From positions 1,900,395 through 1,964,394 of the forward strand of contig CAJINV010000003.1 in assembly GCA_905178155.1 (NCBI GenBank): 64,000 nt of DNA, written 5' to 3'. Below the pieces are notes generated by a model. The model was not told where the DNA came from, made no database searches, and was given only the letters and a program-made list of their open reading frames with translations. This DNA is from Amoebophrya sp. A120 (lineage: Eukaryota; Sar; Dinophyceae; Syndiniales; Amoebophryaceae). Shown here piece after piece: positions 41,955 to 53,551 of this stretch. The translations under genes were made by a program, and so were the position numbers. The number at the start of each line of letters is the position of its first letter. The first letter of the stretch is position 1.

Positions 41955-42098
41955 GGGAGATCCCGCCGCGACGGACGCCCATCTTGTCAAGCGCGATCCC
42001 TACATGCATACGTTTTTTGGAAAAGGAAAGCAAAAAGAAAAGGATTGACTATTTTATGATAAGTAAATTTTTCTTTTTTTCCTAGTTTTTCCTATTTT

Positions 42099-44785
42099 TT
42101 ATCCTTTTCTTACAAAAGATTGCGTTCCAAAAGATGTCCATAATTCCTTCTTTAGCTTTTCATTTAACGATAATACCTCACCCATTTTCTTGACAACACC
42201 CTCCCACAGCTTCTCGAGACATGTGGTAGCATCGAAAAAAATAATCGGCGCGCCGTCGTCCGTAAATCGTCCTCCCCTTCCCGTCGTCTTGCAACCTTTG
42301 CTCTTATTCAAAAAAACAAAAAGCCGAAGCTGGTTCCACCACTCCGGCACCGGAGCAGAATCTCGCGAGTCCGCAACAAGACCATGTTCACCGTCGCCGC
42401 CCGCTGCCAATACAGAGGCCAGCTCCGCCCGTAATAAATCTGCACGGCTCATGCCAGCTCCCTCCAGCGCGCTGCGCGCGGACTGCGGACTTATCAAAAG
42501 GAAAAATCCCCACTCCTCATATCGAAAACGAAATTAGTGAGTTGAGACACGAGCCGACTTGTATGACTAGAAGGCCAAGAGACGCAGTTGTGGCCTCGTT
42601 TGCAGGCAATTCGTCGTGCTGTTTCCCCATATCAGCTGCCTCCTGTCATGCTGCAGATGCAATGCCTTCCCACGCCACCCAGCACTACAGTCCGCATCTT
42701 TTCCCTTCTAGCATGACAAAAACAAAACGATTTGTGTACCCGAATCCCGCATCACATACTTCCATTTTGATATGGGAAGGGGGGGGTTTTCCGTTCGATA
42801 AACCTCCGCCCCGAACTACGCGGCGGCGACCGATTTCCACGGCGGGCCGCGTTCCGCGCGGACCGCGACCTCCGCATCCCGGTAGTACGCGGCGACGGCG
42901 ACGCGGCGGCGCTCGTCGGCCCCATCGCTTCCCAGGCTCGGGTGATAACGTCCACGCGGCGGGTAGAGGCCACCTCTGATAGTCTCATCTCGACGATGGT
43001 CCGAAAAAGCGGAACCCATTTCCGCCGCTCGTCAAGCTCGACGTCATTGCTATTAATTGTTTTCACCGCTCTAAGAACCCATTCCTCCACTTTCTCAAGC
43101 TTAAGCTTGCGCTGATTATGAAGCTCTAGCACCACGCCATACTGGTACTCCCCCTCTTGAAGGTTTGCCTCGCGCTTTTCCAGCTTTGTAAGCAATGTGG
43201 CGAAAGTGCCGCTTGTTTTCAAGATATAGTCGGCAACCGCCTGCCCATGTGAAATCTTGCGTGTTCCTTCATCGTTCTCGATTTCGACTAGTTCAGCAGA
43301 AAGCCACGCATCCCGGAAAAAGGCCCAGTATCCACGGCCATGACGTTGGTCCTCGGCCTCCCGACCCATCCCAGATGGCTTAAACACGTTGGGGTATTGT
43401 GAGGAAAAATCCCTCCTCCCCAATGTGAAAGTGAAAACTTATATATAATGCTGATTCGCGGCCACAAATCACAGACTTGTCTTGCAGAAAGTGCTTGGCG
43501 GTATTTTCTATAGCCTGTTCGGGAATGCAGAAGGGTAGCAGTTGGGCATGGCAAACAGGACTAAAGTAGTCGAAAGCGCGCGACGGACTGGCTGCAGGAT
43601 GCGCCACAAGGCTCATATTACTCTATATGCAACACAAAGGTGATAGGTTTTCGGCCACAAATCAGCATCACCAATTTCCATTTTGATATGGGGAGGGGGG
43701 ATTTTTCACTTTGATATGGGGAGTTGGTTGGCCACTTGCAGTTTCTGCTTTTCCTCGTCGGTCAGGGGTGAACATTTTCGCTGCAGGACCTCTTTTGGCA
43801 CTTCAGAGCCTTTTAGTGTGTCCACCGCCTGGCTCGTGTTCCCGTCTGCCGTGGGGGCGCGTAGTTCGCCTGCCCTTTTGGCCTCATCGAAAGCGGTGCG
43901 CAGCGCGTTTTCTTCCAGCTGCTTCCGGCGCGCGGCCTCCTCTCGGTTCCTTTTCGCTTCCGCGCGCCGCTGCTCCTCGAGGAACTTCTTGCGCTCACCC
44001 TGCCGGAAGTCGCGCAACTTTTGCGCTTCCTGCAGTTCCCGTTCCCTGTCTGAATCCGACTCACTGCCACGGCCGACCGGAGAACCAAAAAGGTGCCTTT
44101 GCTTTTCCAAAACTTCTTGCGACGCCTCAACAGCTCCGTTCGGTCGACTCCGGAACCCAGCCTTTAATCTTTCGAACTCTTGTAAAGCTGGGACGATAAT
44201 GCGTCTCATCTTCAATAACCGATCGTCTCCGATGTCGTGCCTGATTTTTTCCCCCGCACTCATTGGAAGGACCACATCGAGCACCCCCTTGCACTCCTCC
44301 CGCGCCACCAGTGCCGACCGAGCGTTCAAACAGTCCCGCGAAACCTGCAGCCTGCGCACAGGTTTCTTGGCTTCCACCCAAAGCCTAGGGTTAGCAGCAG
44401 CTGTGCCGGACTGTTGAAGTGCCGCGCTGTATTCCTCAAGTCCATGCGTCGCGTCAGTCGCGATGGCCTCCAACAGTTTTCCAATCTTGGCAATCGTCTT
44501 GATGCGATCGCGGACAGTGCCATTTTTAGACGTATGTTTCTCCACCCATTCTTCCCGCTTGTACACCGGCGCCCCTGCAGGCGCCGTCTTGGTTTCCACG
44601 TACTCGACCAGAACGGCATCCATATTGTCCTGCGGATTTTTATGGCAATGATACTGCACCGCCGTCGCAAGGTCGAAGCACCGCTGCAAATCTAGTGCAA
44701 GCGTGGCGGGCATGGAGATCAATAACAAAAACGCAACGACCCGCAAGTAGGACGAGAGCATCTTCAGAGGTTTATGAACAATCAT
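42099..44785 (-). CDS. Secreted coiled-coil protein, three exons split by two introners
   Basis: Exons 43712-44785, 42798-43399 and 42099-42492 join in frame to 689 residues. The start is the ATG at 44785; a TTG frame extends further. A signal peptide is clear: MIVHKPLKM, then the hydrophobic core YLRVVAFLLLISMPATLALD with likely cleavage after ALA. Exon 1 continues with a Cys-containing segment (LQRCFDLATAVQYHCHK) and a long charged helix (DSDRERELQEAQKLRDFRQG ... EEQRRAEAKRNREEAARRK), a probable coiled coil. Exon 2 encodes GRGYWAFFRDAWLSAELVEI and ANLQEGEYQYGVVLELHNQR. Exon 3 encodes APIIFFDATTCLEKLWEGVV. The introns are the two TIR elements listed separately, and each junction is deduced from the reading frame. 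No family was recognised; an exported protein would suit a parasite, but this is speculation. Confidence 0.65.
42493..42797 (-). mobile_element. Introner-like element A (intron 2 of the secreted-protein gene)
   Basis: The 305-nt intron has inverted ends. On the minus strand it begins CGAACGGAAAACCCCCCCCT and continues TCCCATATCAAAATGGAA. Its far end, read in reverse complement, shows CAAAAGGAAAAATCCCCACT and CCTCATATCGAAAACGAAA. An AT dinucleotide flanks both ends, as a 2-nt target-site duplication would. Excising the element plus one AT joins GRRF-I-SPQSARS in frame. Neither end is GT/AG. Confidence 0.7.
43400..43711 (-). mobile_element. Introner-like element B (intron 1 of the secreted-protein gene)
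   Basis: The 312-nt intron has ends AAGTGAAAAATCCCCCCTCC / (reverse complement of the other end) TGAGGAAAAATCCCTCCTCC. Homology continues inward about 55 nt, to ATGCTGATTTGTGGCCG and ATGCTGATTCGCGGCCAC. A TCA trinucleotide flanks both ends, and removing one copy joins LPIS to QYPNVFK in frame. The ends match element A, so both belong to one family. The end of exon 1 itself contains CTCCCCATATCAAA, a copy of the element's own subterminal motif, so the exact 5' boundary is uncertain. Confidence 0.7.
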
Positions 44786-44812
44786 TATGGAGCTCGTAGT
44801 TGTGTTTGACAA

Positions 44813-46490
44813 TTCGAAATCGAGTATATTAGTACGAAGTAAAAGTAAGTTAAAGTTTGCAGTCGGCTACAAGAATAATAAAGCCACAACGTGAGTTTTG
44901 CAATTGTAGCTGTTCTCGCTTTCCTCGATGGTCTTCTAGGTTAGAAGGGGACGACCTAATTTTTTGCTCGACAATTGTGTTGTTGCTAAAGTTGCGGGTA
45001 TTCCTTTGCTCCGGGTAGAAAAGACTCCTTTTGTTAAAGGCGGGATGGGGCTATGAAATGTTTAAGCCTTTTCTTCTTGGAAAAAATGAAATAGCTGTAG
45101 AAAAACGGCGCTGCTTGCAAAAATGAAGATATAGTTAAACAGTTTGCAAAATGAACCAATCCAAACACTTGACAAGTGACAACAAGTGACAATCGATTTT
45201 TCATGATTGTCACTTGTTCGATTCAAGCGAGGACACTTCTATCAAAACCGAAAGAGTATCAAAAACGTAAACGCGTCCCCGCTCCACCATAATATAAAAC
45301 GATCGCGATCAGAGCCGACTTTTCCTCATGACATGCAGCTTGTTAGCGTGTGGAAGGAGACACTGGACCGGCAAATTTCTGCGCACCGACGTGGTCCCAA
45401 GATCTACTTATTTGCTATTCGAGCTTGATGAGTCTTTGCATGATCAAGTCTACTGTGGATCCTTTACAATTTCTGATGATGCTCCGCTTGATCGAATAAA
45501 TTAAAATTACGACTTTCAATGGATCTTCGATTTTGATCCTCAAGAATTTTCCCGATTTTTGTCTGTTCTTTTTATGCCGCAGGAGCTTCGGGGACGAGAG
45601 CGATTTTTGCCTTCCGGGTCACTGACTTGATGCACGACACCAATTGGACACCTTGCTTCAACCGACGCGTAGTGAAAGTGATCCACCTCCGTTGAAACAA
45701 AATAAATAAGAGAAGTACAACAATAAGCATAGCAAAGTAAACTAATCTAAAACATTTTAAAATAAATATGGAAAGCACACCTAGATCGCTGGTAATTTCG
45801 TTTCTCAAGAGCGGAAAGAAGGAGCATGGGGAACCTAAAGAGGGCGAAGATGAAGGGCGAGCAAGTGTTCGTTTGTAAGCATTCTTGTGGTCAGCTTCAG
45901 ATCAGACTTTTACCGTCTTGGACTTGCTATGCTTTCACTAACACGTCCATATCTTGTCCTCGTTGAGTTCGAATGTGAAGGGACTGGGTCGAAAAAAAAT
46001 CCTTCCCTTCACCGACGCAAAACAGCTGGTGGTGGTCGTGCTAGTTCCATAAATATGATCCTTGACCTTGGATAGAGCAGGTAGTTATGAAAGCTTTTCT
46101 GCAGAAAGACACCTCCTTCCGAAGTTTGAGCGAAATTTCAAGGCGCTACACGAATGAACCCTCTTCGTCTGGCTGTGGAGAGCACCGAAGGGAGATGTTC
46201 GCGGTTCGGTTCCTCTTAGACAACAATATTTTTGACGGAGCTTGCGGCTCCTCGTCTGTCGATTAGAACAAAGCGCCAGTGCCTGTGCGATTCCTGCCAC
46301 ACAAGCTTCATCAAGCAGTCTCGTGGACTACCACTGTGAAAGAAGAAGTAGAGAAACTAGTACATGCATGGCAGAGCACGTGCACGACTGCCACTGCGAG
46401 TCGAAATAATAAACATGTGCTTCGTGCGTATAGTTTTGTATGTTGAAGTTGATCCTGATACTCGTTCATCTCAACTCACCACTGTGCTCA
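44813..46490. other. Gene-poor AT-rich region
   Basis: A 78-codon minus-strand frame at 45572-45808 with one hydrophobic stretch (FAMLIVVLLLFILF) is the only candidate, and there is no supporting context. A strong hairpin at 45181-45218 is listed separately. Confidence 0.5.
45181..45218. other. Perfect 14-bp hairpin
   Basis: The arms AACAAGTGACAATC and GATTGTCACTTGTT enclose a 10-nt loop, GATTTTTCAT. The left arm follows a direct repeat of CAAGTGACAA. Confidence 0.75.
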
Positions 46491-49400
46491 TCAAACCTCT
46501 GCACCGGTACCGGTAGTGGCTTGAAAATCGCAGTAATCGATGACCAAGCCTTGGTCATCATCCGATTGCTGTTGGCGCACACAGCTCCCGAAGCTCTTCC
46601 CAAAAACGATTTCCTCCGGCAGGTACGAGTAGCGGGCCTGAATCGGGTGGCTGGTCAAAGGCTCGACCCCTTCCAAAATGCACACCATTTCGAAGTAATT
46701 GCAGGATGCGGGCGAAACCGAAAGCGCCTTCGCACTGGTGGTAGTTATTGCTCCAGGGATATCACTTTGACTTGTTCGCCTCCGCCGGTGATCGTGACAG
46801 GCAAGCGTAGAGCCAGTACCTGCACGAGCCCCATCAGCAACAATGTCCTTGTTCCTGTCGAAAGCACTGCACTTGAAGCCAGGTCCTGCGGCCGCCACAT
46901 CTTTACCGGGAGCAGGTAGTTCTTCTTCTGCTTCCGCGACTTCAATGCATTGCAATTCCTCCTCGGATTTTGCTAGAAGGGACAGGTAGTCCTTCAGGTA
47001 CTCCAGTAAGACGTCACTTTTCCAAATGTCGTGCCGCAGCCGAAACTCGAGCACCAGCAACAGCCCGCCGTGCGTCGCGAACTGCGGCTTGTGATCCACA
47101 AACCGCCGCTTGGCCTCCAGCCGCTCGGCGTCGGTCGAGTTGTGCAGGCAGTGCAGAAACAGCTCGTGGTCGGTCAGCAAATTCTCGCCGCACACGTTAC
47201 AAACCTTCCCGCACCGCATCCCCATCTCCGCGTCCACCTGCCGCATACCGACGAGCTCCTGACGTAGCGAAATCTCGTGCTCCCCCGGATTCCGCGACAG
47301 CAGTCGGCGATACGTCGAAGTAGATGAGCTGCTTGTAAGTCCTGCAGTTGTGGTGCCTCCAAAACGACCTTGCAGAAAGTTACTCGTGCTTGGCGGGTAA
47401 ACATTTTGCGGTCGATGGTGCGAGGCTGGACTTGTCACGGTATTGATCGTGAGTGCGGGTGTGTGGACGTGTTCGGACGCAGGACGAGGGTTCAGCGATT
47501 TCTGCGGGGGTACGACCGGCGCAGTAGAGGGGCCGACACTAGGACAGCTCGGCCCGCTCGCTTTGGAGGCTCTGCTCGCCTGGGGTTCCCTCGTCGTCGC
47601 CGTATCTAAGCTGCGCGCACGCATGGAGCCGTCAGGCAACGATACGCAGGTGGCCCCAGTTTTACCAAAATGCTCCGTGTTCGAAGGTTCCTCCTTGACC
47701 ACCGTATTCGACGCGCTGTCTTGCGGCAGGGCCGATCCCGAGTCGTGGGTGAGTTGACGGCCCTGCTCAGAGGGATTCGACGCCACCGCTGCCTCCGCGA
47801 CCTGGTCGGCTTGTTGTCCACCTTGGTCGTGTCCTCGCGCCAGAACTACGGAAGGCGCGGCCGCTTGGTGCCCGACCACACACGTGTGGCTGAGGTCGTA
47901 GTTCTTGTCCAGCGGTATTAACAACTCGGGTTCCTCGTAGGGAAAGCAGCATGGCAATCCCAGTGCCGTGAAAAGCGACTGCTGTGGGTCTCGCTGGTCA
48001 TCGCACGTGAAGAAGAACGCGTCCTCGATGCGCGCCATCGCTTCGCGGTATGCGGACGGCACCAGGGGGCTCCACTGGTCGATGCGGTGCATGATCTTCT
48101 GTGGCAAGTCCAAGTCGACCTGTGCACCCTCCCGGTCGCTTGGGTTCTGGAGCCGCATTCGGTACTGCTGGAAAGAAAACGCGGGCGCCTCGGGAGGCGG
48201 CGGGCTCTGCTTGACGGCTTTGATGTTCTGCGCCTGTCGCTGGCTGTTGGTGTTACAACCCGTAGTGGTCCGTGGGGAGGTGTTGGATTTGCGCTTCCTG
48301 ACGCCAGGCGTGGCCGCACTGGTGGCCATCAGCTGATCATTTGGGGATTTTTCTGCAGGCGATTCCAGATGCATCGGAGGGTGGATCTCGCACAACTTGG
48401 TTGGTGGGTCAAGGACCCGTGGCAGTTCTTCAGGAGCTTTGTTCCTAGGAGAAAATATCACCGGTGGCAGGTGCAAGACGCTGATCGGCTCGGGGCGAAG
48501 CGCCGCTCCTGCGATCTCAGTTACATGTTCGTCACTGCAGCTGGTTTCAGCGGGCCGCTTCACAGCTTCAGCGCCGCGGGTCGCGGACGGCGAAGGCTCT
48601 TCGCCGCTGGAGCAAACCGCTTCTTGGTTCGTCTCGGCGCGCCGAATTGTGAGGATTCCTGCGTCGCTGCTGGCCGTCGCTGGGAGGTCGGGGACGCAGG
48701 ACCCAAACTGCGGCGAGCGTGGCGGGTACAACGACAGGGAATAGCCCCCAACACTGGTAGCCTTAATGAAAGTGCGGTCGAGCTCGTCTTGGTCTTCCCC
48801 CGTGTTTGCACTTGATTTCCCGATCACCTTTGTTTCCGGTGCGTGGTCTGCTTTCACGTTATTTGAGGTTTCATCCCGGGTGGAGGTCGTGGGCTCAGCG
48901 ACGGAAGTTTGTCCCCCCGATGACACTTTTTCTTCGCTGCCCCAGCCCGCCAGCGGCGTTTTCACCAGATATTCCTCTTCCTCCTCCGGAGGGTCATCTT
49001 CCAGTCCCGCAAAGGGCTCCGGGTTCTCCAGGTCGTCCTCGGCCTCGCGCGCGGGCTGCAAAAAACGGTCCACCACGCGGTGCAGTATGGAGCGTCGGAG
49101 TCGAACCGGGACGTTCTCCGGTCCCCGAATGTCCAGCACCACGTGGGTGGGGGTGGACTCCAAGATGGCCGACTCCCAGAAAAATCGCTCCTCTTCCTCC
49201 TCCTGCTCGGATTCAACGTCTAGCAGCAGTGGCGGCGGGGGCACTAGTTCGGTGCTTGATGTTGCGCGGTTTCCGTGGCCTTGTTCTTCCCCGCTCGATG
49301 TCATCTCCGTTTGGAGGTGCCGTTTTGCTTTGCACAACGGTTCCTCTTCGTCCGACTCTGCTAGTACTGCCTCGGGACGACGAGCAGACGCACCCGTACC

Positions 49401-52400
49401 GTCTATTGCTCCATCGGGAAGCGCTGTCTGTTCTGGTACTTCTAGCGCCGGAGTTTCAGAGGTGACTGTCTCACGGTCCGCGTCGTTTAATAATACGTGT
49501 TCCTGCTGCTGGTCTGACGTAAGGAAATCACCAACTTCATGATAAGCCCTCACTTCTGACGTCACGTCTGCAAGACCACCGTCCTCCCCGGTAGTACCCA
49601 CTGCTTCAGCCCCCGCCTCGCGCATCAGCAGGCGCTGCGAAACAACCTCGAGTCCGGCAACGGCGGGAAGCTCCAGATTGCGGTCGCGGCTGGGACGGCT
49701 CGGGGTGGGGAGTGCCTTGAGCTCTGGCAGGGGGTCCGCGAAGGAAAAGTGGTGACGAACGGGCGTTAACGCAGCTGGAGCTATCGCCTTCTTCGGCTTT
49801 TTCGCACGCTGAGCCGAAGGACAGGTGTCCGCGAACAACCAGAGAAACTCTTCCGTCAGTGGCAAAATCCGTGAAAAACTGCCCTGGCCGTCGGACACAC
49901 TGCAATTGGACGACGTCGCACACTGATTCAACATCCGATCGTGCGGCTGGTGCTGTCCTGGCAACAGCGACTCTGTAGTGCAGCCTGCCGTGCCGGCCTC
50001 CAGGTTTGCTCGGTCTCGGGACGACGTGCGCTCGTCCCCGGAGCTGCGCGGCTCGGGGCAGCGATTGGGATTGTTGTCGTCTTTGACTACGTGCTCATGC
50101 CCCCCTACTCCTGCTCCTCCAGGCGGACAACCATTGTTCGACGGCTGCGCGGGGCTGTTTGCTAGAGCCGGGACGACGTCTTGCTCATTGTCCACAACGC
50201 GGGGCGTCAGAGACAGAGCGTCATCCAGCATGTATCCATCCGACGAATCCTCGCCGTCAACCGTCCGTGTGTCCGACCGCGCGTGTTCATCGTCTCCTTC
50301 TCCCAGCGGTCCGTCCGTGGCGAAGGATTCCTGGGTCTGCTTTTTTCGAATCGGAAACAGGGAAGCCCCGGACTTTCGCTGGTTGTCCGGATCGTGCGCG
50401 CGACCTCCAGCACCAGTGCGGGGTGGCAACGAACAGTTGCGCATAGTAGTTGATGTGTAGTTGTATTTCTCAGGCGTGCCATCAACAAGCTCGGGAAGAA
50501 GCACGAAATCGTCCTCCGGGGGGATCAAGGTAGTAGTTTCTTCGCATGACGTGCCGTCGTACAAACCCGCTGCCGCGGTTTTATAACCCTGGCCCGGCAT
50601 CCTCGCCGGCGAACAAAACCTGGTGCAATCTGCAGCCCCCGCAGAAGCAACAGCTGAGCAACCTGAAATCAGTTGCTGCTCCATGTTGTCAACGGTCATT
50701 TTCGGCATGTTGGTGCTAGTGGACACACTTGCAGCCTCCTTGGTCTCCATGACACAGTCGTGGCCGGAAACTGCAAGGTCTCCGGGTGCTTCGGGGTCGT
50801 GGTCGCTTCCTGTTGGTAGAGCTTGACTGCTGGCGGCTGCTACGTCGTCTACCAGCTTTGTTTTGTTCTGTTGTTCTTCTACAACTTCATAGGAAAAACC
50901 ATCGCCGTCCAGAGGCTGCACGACGCCTTGCGACTGCGAGCTTTTTGCGACGACCTCGGATGTTCTTGTCTTGGGCGTCGCCAACAATACGGGGGTTCTC
51001 AAGCGCAACTCGTGGTGGGACGGCTCGCGTTCAGAGGACGCGTAGTAGTGGTTGTTTTCCTCCACCCGTTCTCTACTTTTTCTATCCTCCAAAGCGGCCC
51101 GGGTCTCCAAACTTTTCCGACAGTCCTCGCGCATCTTCTCGAGCCGCTCCGCTTGCTTCGCGACAGTTTTCCTCAGCAGTGCCTCCGTTTGCCGGTTCAG
51201 GTTCGTGCACGACGCGTGGTTGTGCTTGAAGAGGAAGCAGGACACGTTGGTCTTGATCAGGGTCGTCTTGCGCAGTTCCCCGAGCTGAAACGCGAAATAC
51301 AGATATCCGTCCATCGGCTCCACCACGGCGACGTCAGAGAACATGATCGTGGCGGCGCGCTTCTGGCCCTTGCTGATCTTGGTGAGGACCGTGCCGATCA
51401 CCGCGGAAGCCGAGAACAGGTTCAGCAGGTGGGCGCACACCAGCACACAGATCATGTGGGGGCAGTGGTTAAAGTAGGGGTCCGGAACGCCGTACCCGAT
51501 CGTGGTCAGGGTTTCGAGGGACAAGTACATGGCGTCCACTATCCTGAGTAAAAACGTACCCACACCAGAGTTGTAATGCAGATTTGCAAAGACAGGAAGA
51601 CTTGTAATGCGCATCCCAATGAGAGCCATTTCCAGTCGTGCTTTGGAATTTGTGATGCTGTGAACAGGATGAGCAGATGAATCTGTGACGCGGCTGCACT
51701 TGCTAGCCTGCACTACACTGCATAGTGCAACTTGTCATGCGTGACTCACAAAACTCCTAGGTTTGTGTTGCAAAATCCCCATCCTGACTCTGGTGTGGGT
51801 ACGTTTTTACTCAGGATATCCACAAAACAGGACACGTTCAGGCCGCACGCGTCGTTGGGAACCAGGTAATAGATCGCCCCGGCGAACACGACCCAGAGCC
51901 CGATGTAGGTCGCGAAGAACACGCTCACCAGCTCCTTCACCGTGAGACCCAGCAGCACGTGAAACGTGTCCGAGTTTAGCAGGTACATAGGCCGGTTTTC
52001 GCGAACGATGTTGGCGCCATTACTGTAATTGTCCCGCGGAATGAGTCGCAGTGGCGAGGCGCGCGCCTCGTCCGTGGTCTTCGTCGCTATTTGTATTTCC
52101 GCTGCTTCGATCGTATCTTGGTTCGTCGCGACGGCTGCACCTTGTAATGGCTGTTGACCGGCGGAGACAACAAGGTTGTGCGGGGGCTGCTGTGGTCCCG
52201 AAGAGGAAAACGGTAGTAATGATTTATTGCCTCGTGACATGATGCCGGGAGAAGCGGCGCGAAACGACTGCTGGTGGTCAAACGCCTGTTCCTGCTGGAA
52301 GTTGTCAGATTCCCCTGCTCCAAAGAAAGACGCGCGGCTATCGAATCTGCGGATCTCCGTTTCCGAGTTAGCGGCTGCTGCGGCTGCCTGCGCTACACTG

Positions 52401-53152
52401 CGAGAAGATGGCGACGAAAGGATCGTCGATAGCTTCGACGCGAACCAGGCCTTGGACTTTTCCAGCGAATTGTGGAAAAATGCATTCCCGATTCTCGTCG
52501 CACTCGCTCCTTTGCTTGAAACATCTTCTGGGATGTTAGTGCCGCGCCCTCGATATTTTTTGTTTTGAAAATTGGCAGTTGTACTTCCTCCAAAAATATA
52601 CGACCGCGCCGAAGACGGCGTGCCCTGCTCTGTTTCTTCTGCGTTTCGGTACAGAAGCGACGAATTATCTTCGTTGTGTTCTTTCGGAAGCAAAGCCTCG
52701 CACAGCTCCTCGGTCTTGTTGCCCGTCGCAAAGCAACTGCCATGGTGCCCGTTCCGGCGGACAGATCTGTCTGCAGGAGTACTACTCCAGAATCTTCGTT
52801 CATCGGGTCGTCCCCGAAGATCCAGCCGCAGGTTGTTCTCGATGTCGTCGCTCAGAAGGCGATCATCTTGTTCTTCGTGTACTAAATCTGGGGTGTGGAG
52901 GCCGTGCTCCTGCACCGAAGATACATTCTGGTTCTGCGAGGCCGATGAAAATAATCGCGCACTTGCAGTTGAGTACGTGTTGCGCATGAATTGCGTGATG
53001 TGCCCGGCGGAAAAGTACCACTCCGCGCGGTCAAGGAGGTCGGTGGCCACGGAAAATGCGTGGTGGAAGCTCGACCGCCCTGCGCTGGTGAGTACGTAAA
53101 AGCTGCTGCTTCGCCGATCGCGCCGCGGCTGCCGCGGAAGTGCTGTGTACAA
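46491..53152 (-). CDS. Giant inward-rectifier-type K+ channel with a huge insertion
   Basis: Exons 51819-53152 and 46491-51534 join in frame to about 2125 residues. Exon 1 has a disordered Ser-rich N-terminus, then a membrane helix (LTVKELVSVFFATYIGLWVV) and NDACGLNVSCFVD. Exon 2 completes the pore helix and filter (VDAMYLSLETLTTIGYG, filter codons at 51489-51503), a second helix (CVLVCAHLLNLFSASAVIGT) and the start of a Kir cytoplasmic domain (ATIMFSDVAVVEPMDGYLYF, ELRKTTLIKTNVSCFLFKHN). About 1500 mostly disordered residues follow, holding a C2H2-like finger (CNVCGENLLTDHELFLHCLH). The Kir fold then resumes: FEMVCILEGVEPLTSHPIQA, RYSYLPEEIVFG and VIDYCDFQATT to the end. The frame opens at a TTG; the first ATG is at 52987, and an acceptor-like TGTACACAG suggests an upstream exon. 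The insertion should loop out of the cytoplasmic domain. Conducts K+ by family homology; gating ligand unknown. Confidence 0.8.
51535..51818 (-). mobile_element. Introner-like element in the K+ channel pore
   Basis: The element itself is 51540-51818 (279 nt). Both ends carry a ~31-nt inverted repeat starting TATCCTGAGTAAAAACGTAC. A 5-nt duplication, GTGGA on the coding strand, flanks it (51819-51823 and 51535-51539). Removing the element and one GTGGA gives FVDAMYLSLETLTTIGYG, which aligns without gap to the Kir pore helix. No GT-AG pair fits this frame: the nearest GT/AG cut is off by one base. Confidence 0.85.
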
Positions 53153-53551
53153 GTGAAATCGCGCTTAGCAAGCTCGTAGTCGTAGTTTCGTTTATTCAAA
53201 TTGATCCTCGTCCGGCGCGGTGGCGATAGATATCAGAAGCACAGCTATCTATCTTCAGTAAGGTTCTTAACTCGAGGCAAATTGACGAGCAGGCCATGTT
53301 CATGTAGGATACACATGCATGGTTAGAGCAGCAAAGACAAAGCCACTAAACTAGAAGATGAACGAAAGACTGCAAAACTTGTAAGACGACTAGTACACGA
53401 ACAGCATCCAATTACACGAAGAATCTCAAGTACCTATTTTGTCGCTGTCGTGTCGTCCCAGCATTATGTCGTCGCTTACTTTCGAGAAAACTCGGAAAAA
53501 CGAGTTCGGTCGCTTTTTTGGGGAGTCGCTGAGAGTCAAGTACGGGAGTCG

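Larger units (their letters stand above)
37091..42098. other. 5-kb repeat-rich, gene-poor region
   Basis: No gene could be supported on either strand. The longest frames (for example 163 codons at 39954-40445) overlap others on both strands and lack catalytic motifs. The region carries the hairpins, dispersed repeats, minisatellite and telomere-like repeats listed separately. It may be a former transposon or recombination-prone spacer. Confidence 0.5.

Noticed and set aside
48087-49542. Several 200-260-codon plus-strand frames
   Set aside because: All are antisense to the insertion of the K+ channel gene and overlap one another.
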